NCBI GenBank assembly: GCA_035771165.1
Contig: JAWNZC010000229.1
Coordinates: 1,101,001-1,165,000, forward strand
Source: Paragorgia papillata
Taxonomy: Eukaryota > Cnidaria > Anthozoa > Scleralcyonacea > Coralliidae
Direction: 5' to 3'
DNA: 64,000 bases
The first letter of the stretch is position 1, and the number at the start of each line of letters is the position of its first letter. Of this stretch, positions 59,532 to 64,000 are shown one piece after another. Both the position numbers and the translations under genes were made by a program. The notes beneath the pieces are model-generated. The model was not told where the DNA came from. It made no database searches and worked only from the letters and a program-made list of their open reading frames with translations.

Positions 59532-59865
59532 AAATTCTTTATTGCCTCCATAATTGAAGATACATGAACAAATTAAAAATGTTAAAAAAATAAATTATAA
59601 TACATCTTTTTGTACTTTTTGTAAGTAAGTAAGTAAGTAAGTGAAATTCTTTATTGCCTCCATAATTGAAGATACATGAATAAGTTAAAAATGTTAAAAA
59701 AAAAGTAAATTATAATACATCTTTTTGGAATTTTTTAAATAATAATAATAATAATAAAAAAAAGAAAATAATTAACAAAACTAACTAATCATCGATAACT
59801 GTCAATATAACTGGCTATTTTAATAGTCTCAGAAATGTATTCCGCTACACCAAGATAAAATTGTT
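59532..59865 (-). repeat. LINE 3' UTR with duplicated terminal segment
   Basis: Two near-identical segments (59532-59612 and 59643-59731) on the minus strand read ATGTATCTTCAATTATGGAG then GCAATAAAGAATTT, each ending in a run of TTAC units. The first segment also carries the AATAAA-like polyadenylation motif. An AAT microsatellite (about 59740-59760) follows. This is the end of the LINE open frame at 59866. Confidence 0.8.
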
Positions 59866-60960
59866 TTAACAGATCGGGTATTCTTGCAACGTCCCTATGT
59901 CACAAAAAAGAGTATATAAAAGACTGTCATCATCTAGCATATTGAGATTAGCTGAAATTTCTACGGGTAAGCAATATATCAACCAGTCATAAAATCTTTC
60001 TCTTATTTCAGCTGTTTCTCTACAATACAGCATGCAGTGCTTGACAGGATTTTTGTAATTCCTGCTACAAGCATTACAAAACATCTCTTTCTCTCCTTCA
60101 AATCGCACACCTTCAACAAGGAATGATCCACAAAGGACTTCGACAATAGTAGACACATGTTCAACCATTGAATTACTTTCCTGTGCCAGTTTTAACCACA
60201 TATTGGGTGACAATTCTTTAACAGCATGCCGGTATAGTTGAAGTCCAGGTTTATTTTGTATCTTTAACAACCATGTTGCATTCTCTAAATTTCCAATATT
60301 TTCAGTTACTGTCCTTTTCCATACAGATTTACTTTGAAAGTATCCAGATCTTAAAAATTCCTCCATGTGACTCCACATGTCATACTTTTCTAGGACTGTT
60401 ACGATGTCAGGTATAAACCCAGTGATTTTATGTGGATTCCATTTCCATCTTATCAATCGTAACATAAACATTTTACGATAAATGCAATATTCACTTGCTG
60501 TTACTAATCGCCTCAGAAACAGGAGTTTACGTTTGTTAATTTCGGCCTCCACAGACCAAAGTCCAAGCAGTCCACGTGCAGAAGATCCTGAAGTACCACC
60601 CAACAACCTCAAACAAATTCTAACAAAACAGTTTTGTACTTTTTCTAATTGTTGTAATTTATTTCTATTAAGATTCCATAATTCAGCGCCATATAACATT
60701 TTTGGTAGGACAATTCGTTTCCATAATTTTGTAGACACTAGTGGGTTTATGTTGCAGCCTATGTTAACTAAACCGATCCCAGAACTCTGTCCTGCCCTAG
60801 CGGCCTCTAAAAATGGTTGCAAGCTATTAATGTCTACATGCCATACTTTACCAAGATTAGACCAGACTTCTTTCTCCTCAATTTGTTTACCACCTATGAA
60901 CCACTTTCGTTCTTTCTGCACCAAAGATTTCTTCGGTTTTTCTCCGAATGTTACACTGTT
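59866..60960 (-). CDS. LINE reverse transcriptase C-terminal fragment, 5'-truncated
   Basis: A minus-strand open frame of about 352 residues in the unextended form, with homology continuing upstream to near 60960 (NSVTFGEKPKKSLVQKERKW). Visible: a beta-thumb-like FIGGKQIEEKEVWSNLGKVW, LWKRIVLPKMLYGAELW, and a C-terminal zinc-finger-like C-x2-C-x9-H-x4-C (C283, C286, H296, C301) followed by RERFYDWL. This is the post-RT domain of non-LTR retrotransposons (CR1/L2-like by feel). The catalytic polymerase part is missing, and the frame breaks off at a GGAGTTAAAATAACTC palindrome. It is open but incomplete, so it does not encode a working enzyme. There is no initiating ATG; the start is simply the break. 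Confidence 0.8.
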   Translation of the reverse strand, partial: NSVTFGEKPKKSLVQKERKWFIGGKQIEEKEVWSNLGKVWHVDINSLQPFLEAARAGQSSGIGLVNIGCNINPLVSTKLWKRIVLPKMLYGAELWNLNRNKLQQLEKVQNCFVRICLRLLGGTSGSSARGLLGLWSVEAEINKRKLLFLRRLVTASEYCIYRKMFMLRLIRWKWNPHKITGFIPDIVTVLEKYDMWSHMEEFLRSGYFQSKSVWKRTVTENIGNLENATWLLKIQNKPGLQLYRHAVKELSPNMWLKLAQESNSMVEHVSTIVEVLCGSFLVEGVRFEGEKEMFCNACSRNYKNPVKHCMLYCRETAEIRERFYDWLIYCLPVEISANLNMLDDDSLLYTLFCDIGTLQEYPIC

Positions 60961-60965
60961 ATTTC

Positions 60966-61033
60966 CGAGGAGTTAAAATAACTCGGCCAGTGGAGTTAAA
61001 TTAACTCCTCCGGATGGAGTTATTTCGGTAGAG
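60966..61033. repeat. Palindrome array 3, GGAGTTAAATTAACTCC
   Basis: GGAGTTAAAATAACTCGGCC, GTGGAGTTAAATTAACTCC and GGAGTTATTTCGG occur in 70 bp, directly between the LINE break and the outer end of the tyrosine-recombinase element. Confidence 0.8.
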
Positions 61034-61458
61034 TTAATGATTAAAGCTGTTCTTTATTGAACACAGCAATGTCGAGCAAATAAACACACACACAGCAGTT
61101 TTGTGGGAGAAGGGGTTTGGGGGGAAGCACTTCTATAGGTAAAATTATGGTCAAGCATCATCCCACAGACTCATTCTTACATGGCCTTAGATTGTTGTCC
61201 AGGGGTTATAATCCCCATTAGGACTCTGCTAATGCGCACACGCGCATAGCTAATGCGCACACGCGCATATATGCGCACACGCGCATATATGCGCACACGC
61301 GCATATACTGCCAAATAGGTAGCTAGCCTCTAAGACATCAACCTGACCAACCGTACACACAGTTGGACAGTCCTTACGATTCGACTGATCTATAATTACA
61401 ATAAATAGCCTGAGTCTATGGGCTTGAACGTGACAATCAGGAGCGCTTCATCCCCAAA
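61034..61458 (-). repeat. Split direct repeat, outer copy (B2)
   Basis: 425 bp identical by eye to 62144-62550 except for one extra 18-bp unit in a (ATATGCGCACACGCGC AT) run at about 61240-61310. It includes a CACACACACAGCAG stretch and a GGGTTTGGGG run. It forms the outer terminus of the element to its right. Confidence 0.85.
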
Positions 61459-62143
61459 CCCAAACTTGTATTTCTTTTCAAAACAACACAAATATAACAA
61501 GGATTACATTGATTAATTTAACTAACATTAACAAGCCAGTTTGTTGACATAAGATCGTCTCTGGATTTCCAAATTATCCAATGTCTATATGAGCGATGTC
61601 AAACCCAACATAACAGGAAACTAAGTATAAACTAGTAGCCACTCGAAATATGAGCGGATGTTCGCACGTATATGTCATCATTTAATATCTAATATATTAT
61701 ATATCTAATCTATACGTATGCTTATTTGAAGCCATATACGCCGCGGCTGTGAAAGCATGTATTAAAGTGCTATTCTGAAGCGGTGGGTGGGCGGGAAATA
61801 TTTTCTTTTAGAGCTTTACGCGTTTTTGATTGTGCGTGCTATATCTTTGTATAGAGCTCATGTACCAAGTGAAAGGGTTTAGCGCGCGTTTTGCTTATAT
61901 GTGACTCTTTTGAAATGCTATTGGTTACTTTTTCGCGCCAGGAACTAGTCATTTGTTATTCACGTGCCCTGGCAAGCTGGATGAGCGAAAATAAATGGAC
62001 TTTAGAGCCGATCTGGCGTATATCTGACATGTTGATAGCTTTAAACCACCTGAAAAACATCTGTTTTGCCAAAACCCAAGACACGCCTTGATAAGAACGT
62101 TTCCTCATTAACTTTATTTTATTAATGGCTTAATAAAATGGCT
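61459..62143 (-). other. Intervening segment of the retroelement (A2 candidate)
   Basis: 685 bp between the two repeat copies, with no coding signal (a 66-codon frame at 61891 is unsupported). In PAT- and Ngaro-type elements this is where a second copy of the 5' end (A2) sits; the 5' end (A1) would be past position 64000, so this cannot be tested here. Confidence 0.5.
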
Positions 62144-62550
62144 TTAATGATTAAAGCTGTTCTTTATTGAACACAGCAATGTCGAGCAAATAAACACACA
62201 CACAGCAGTTTTGTGGGAGAAGGGGTTTGGGGGGAAGCACTTCTATAGGTAAAATTATGGTCAAGCATCATCCCACAGACTCATTCTTACATGGCCTTAG
62301 ATTGTTGTCCAGGGGTTATAATCCCCATTAGGACTCTGCTAATGCGCACACGCGCATAGCTAATGCGCACACGCGCATATATGCGCACACGCGCATATAC
62401 TGCCAAATAGGTAGCTAGCCTCTAAGACATCAACCTGACCAACCGTACACACAGTTGGACAGTCCTTACGATTCGACTGATCTATAATTACAATAAATAG
62501 CCTGAGTCTATGGGCTTGAACGTGACAATCAGGAGCGCTTCATCCCCAAA
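62144..62550 (-). repeat. Split direct repeat, inner copy (B1)
   Basis: 407 bp matching B2, lacking one 18-bp unit. It lies about 140 bp downstream of the recombinase stop codon, matching the position of B1 in split-direct-repeat retrotransposons. Confidence 0.85.
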
Positions 62551-62691
62551 ATACACAGCATGTGTATACCCCATAGACGAGTAACCCTCCCCCCGAAACG
62601 AGAATTTTAGTCATATAGACATACAGACATATGTACACATATGTACATGGAACGACTTTAGGCATGTATGAGGAAACTACTCTATACATGG

Positions 62692-63675
62692 TTAATATTT
62701 CGAAACGTCGGCCAGTGTGGCTGATACACTTGATAAGGTAGATGTAGGTGTCTTTATATATCGTTCAAAACAATCTGATGACCAACGTCCTAATGTTTTG
62801 ATAAGCCAAGCAGGCAATTTTGCTGAGGCTGCGGTTGTGGCAGCCCCAATCCGATAGCTATGACCAGCATATTCCGTAGCATTGAAACCGGCCTGTGTTA
62901 GTAAATTTCGCGTCTCCGAGGTTAAAGTCTGTTTCGTGAGAGGTTTTCCTGACGCATGCATGAAGAGAGGGCCTGTTGTTGATGATCGCCGCGAAATATA
63001 GTGCTTCATGGCCAAAACTGGGCAAAGTGGAGAATCGGTGGCTCCTACAGTTATTGTGTGGCCCATGCGAAAAGGGTCAGTCTTAGACTCTTTGATATAA
63101 ACAGTCATGAACTCTGGGTTTCCCACTCCTATCCCTGGAGAAAACACAATGTTATCCTTTGTAAGATGTGTATTCGAGTTAAATTTGGAGTTGCACGTTA
63201 GCTCACCCAGACGGAGAAAACCGAAAAATGCTAGAGTCATGGCTGCCCACATCATGATAGATTCATAGTTTGTAGTGCTTGGAATAGCTAGCAGCATCCG
63301 AAAGAGTTGTAAATGATGAATTGTAATTGGTAAACGCACTCGAATTTTGTCTCCTTGAGAACGTTTTATACCCCGTAAGACTAGTTGTAGGCGTAACATT
63401 TTTTGTAAATTCAGTTGAAAGCCATGGCGAATGTGATAGTGACGGACCGCTGCCAAATATGTTTTAATAGATGAATATTTTATTGTTTTGGCCAAATACG
63501 CAACATATTCTGTCAAAAGAGCTTCAGTGGCAGGCAGATACTGTTCGACTGATTTTTTCTTGAACCAATTTACAAAATTCACAAAGCTTCTTTCACCTGC
63601 GCCATATGTCTGTTTCGTAGTGGTAGCGACAGACAGGTTTATATAGTGTTGAATATCTTCATTCAGATTGAAGAC
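62692..63675 (-). CDS. Tyrosine recombinase of a DIRS/PAT/Ngaro-like retrotransposon
   Basis: Integrates the circular retroelement intermediate through a tyrosine-recombinase reaction instead of a DDE integrase. On the minus strand the frame of 296 codons to the stop includes the N-terminal core-binding domain (YSSIKTYLAAVRHYHIRHG) and the catalytic set, numbered from 63582: R124 in FLRLGELT, K168 in KESKTD, H241-x2-R244 in GHSYRIGAATT, W267 in LGRWSSD and the nucleophile Y275 in FERYIKTP. Homology continues upstream of any ATG (SVATTTKQTYGAGERSFVNF), so the real frame starts above 63582 and overlaps the RNase H frame by at least 13 bp. Frame intact. It is likely translated by frameshift, reinitiation or fusion, as in other members. 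Confidence 0.9.
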   Translation of the reverse strand, partial: VFNLNEDIQHYINLSVATTTKQTYGAGERSFVNFVNWFKKKSVEQYLPATEALLTEYVAYLAKTIKYSSIKTYLAAVRHYHIRHGFQLNLQKMLRLQLVLRGIKRSQGDKIRVRLPITIHHLQLFRMLLAIPSTTNYESIMMWAAMTLAFFGFLRLGELTCNSKFNSNTHLTKDNIVFSPGIGVGNPEFMTVYIKESKTDPFRMGHTITVGATDSPLCPVLAMKHYISRRSSTTGPLFMHASGKPLTKQTLTSETRNLLTQAGFNATEYAGHSYRIGAATTAASAKLPAWLIKTLGRWSSDCFERYIKTPTSTLSSVSATLADVSKY

Positions 63676-63998
63676 ATTACTTCTGGAATTGGATATGGAT
63701 TGGTATCTGCCTGTGGAGCCAGTTGACGAAAACGCTGAAACTGAAAACGAGAAATAGAGTCGGCTATCTCATTGCGTTTACCCGGAATGTGCGTTGCACG
63801 AATATAGATATTATATCGCAGAGTTAGTAGTGTTAGATGACGAAGCAAATCCATAACCCTTGGAATTTTGGAACGCTTGCTGTTGATCATGTTGACGACA
63901 GCTTCATTGTCGCACTTAAATTTAATACGTTGATCTCGAAGAAGGGCCCCCCAAATCTGACATGCAACTACAATAGCGAAAAGTTCTTGCCATGCAAT
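63663..63998 (-). CDS. RNase H part of the retroelement polyprotein (partial)
   Basis: 112 in-frame codons, open at the window edge. From the N-terminal side: WQELFAIVVACQIWGALL (catalytic Glu), KFKCDNEAVVNMINS (catalytic Asp) and HIPGKRNEIADSISRFQFQR (catalytic His/Asp region, HIPGKxNxxAD), ending PIPEVMSSI. This is the Ty3-type RNase H as found in DIRS-order elements. The reverse-transcriptase domain must lie past 64000. The stop codon lies within the recombinase frame. Confidence 0.87.
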   Translation of the reverse strand: MAWQELFAIVVACQIWGALLRDQRIKFKCDNEAVVNMINSKRSKIPRVMDLLRHLTLLTLRYNIYIRATHIPGKRNEIADSISRFQFQRFRQLAPQADTNPYPIPEVMSSI

Positions 63999-64000
63999 AC

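Noticed and set aside
60482..60976. 164-codon plus-strand frame
   Set aside because: Shadow of the LINE frame on the minus strand, which has clear reverse-transcriptase C-terminal motifs.
63001..63201. 66-codon plus-strand frame
   Set aside because: Shadow of the tyrosine recombinase frame.

Overview
The window is AT-rich, intron-dense animal DNA. Two conserved protein-coding genes with GT-AG introns fill most of it, embedded in a dense crop of non-autonomous DNA transposons, SINEs, LINE, Penelope and tyrosine-recombinase retroelement pieces, and micro- and minisatellites. The gene structure, the mix of 5S- and tRNA-derived SINEs, foldback elements, a PAT/Ngaro-like element and a Penelope relic suggest an invertebrate. 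A cnidarian is my best guess, but nothing in the window fixes the phylum.

Layout. Positions 813-37751 (minus strand) hold the first 28 coding exons (about 711 codons) of a class-6 P4-ATPase lipid flippase of the ATP11 group, most like ATP11B. The 3' third of the gene lies beyond position 1. Its 6.4-kb first intron contains a 788-bp tandem duplication. The other introns hold foldback elements, SINEs and long satellites. Positions 37752-40711 are a roughly 3-kb head-to-head intergenic region, with a (GAAC)n tract just upstream of the second start codon. Positions 40712-55389 (plus strand) hold a complete ten-exon NELF-A gene (578 codons) whose reading phases close at every junction. NELF-A is the Pol II pausing subunit of the NELF complex.

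From 55.6 kb to the end the sequence is mobile DNA: a Penelope-like reverse transcriptase relic split by a MITE-like insert; repeated GGAGTTAAATTAACTCC palindromes; a 5'-truncated LINE with a duplicated 3' end and a GTAA/GTGA tail; and the 3' half of a tyrosine-recombinase retrotransposon (RNase H, overlapping recombinase frame, then a split direct repeat B1-A2-B2).

The two cellular genes are not functionally linked by anything visible here beyond their divergent arrangement. The most interesting signals are structural: the PAT/Ngaro-like element with nearly identical split repeats, the palindrome arrays, a TTAA-flanked transposon sitting cleanly inside a minisatellite, a SINE nested in a MITE with an exact target duplication, a 5S-rRNA-like SINE family, and paired foldback elements around NELF-A exons. 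Exon limits were derived by hand from splice signals and protein similarity, and all family assignments rest on recognition rather than a database search.
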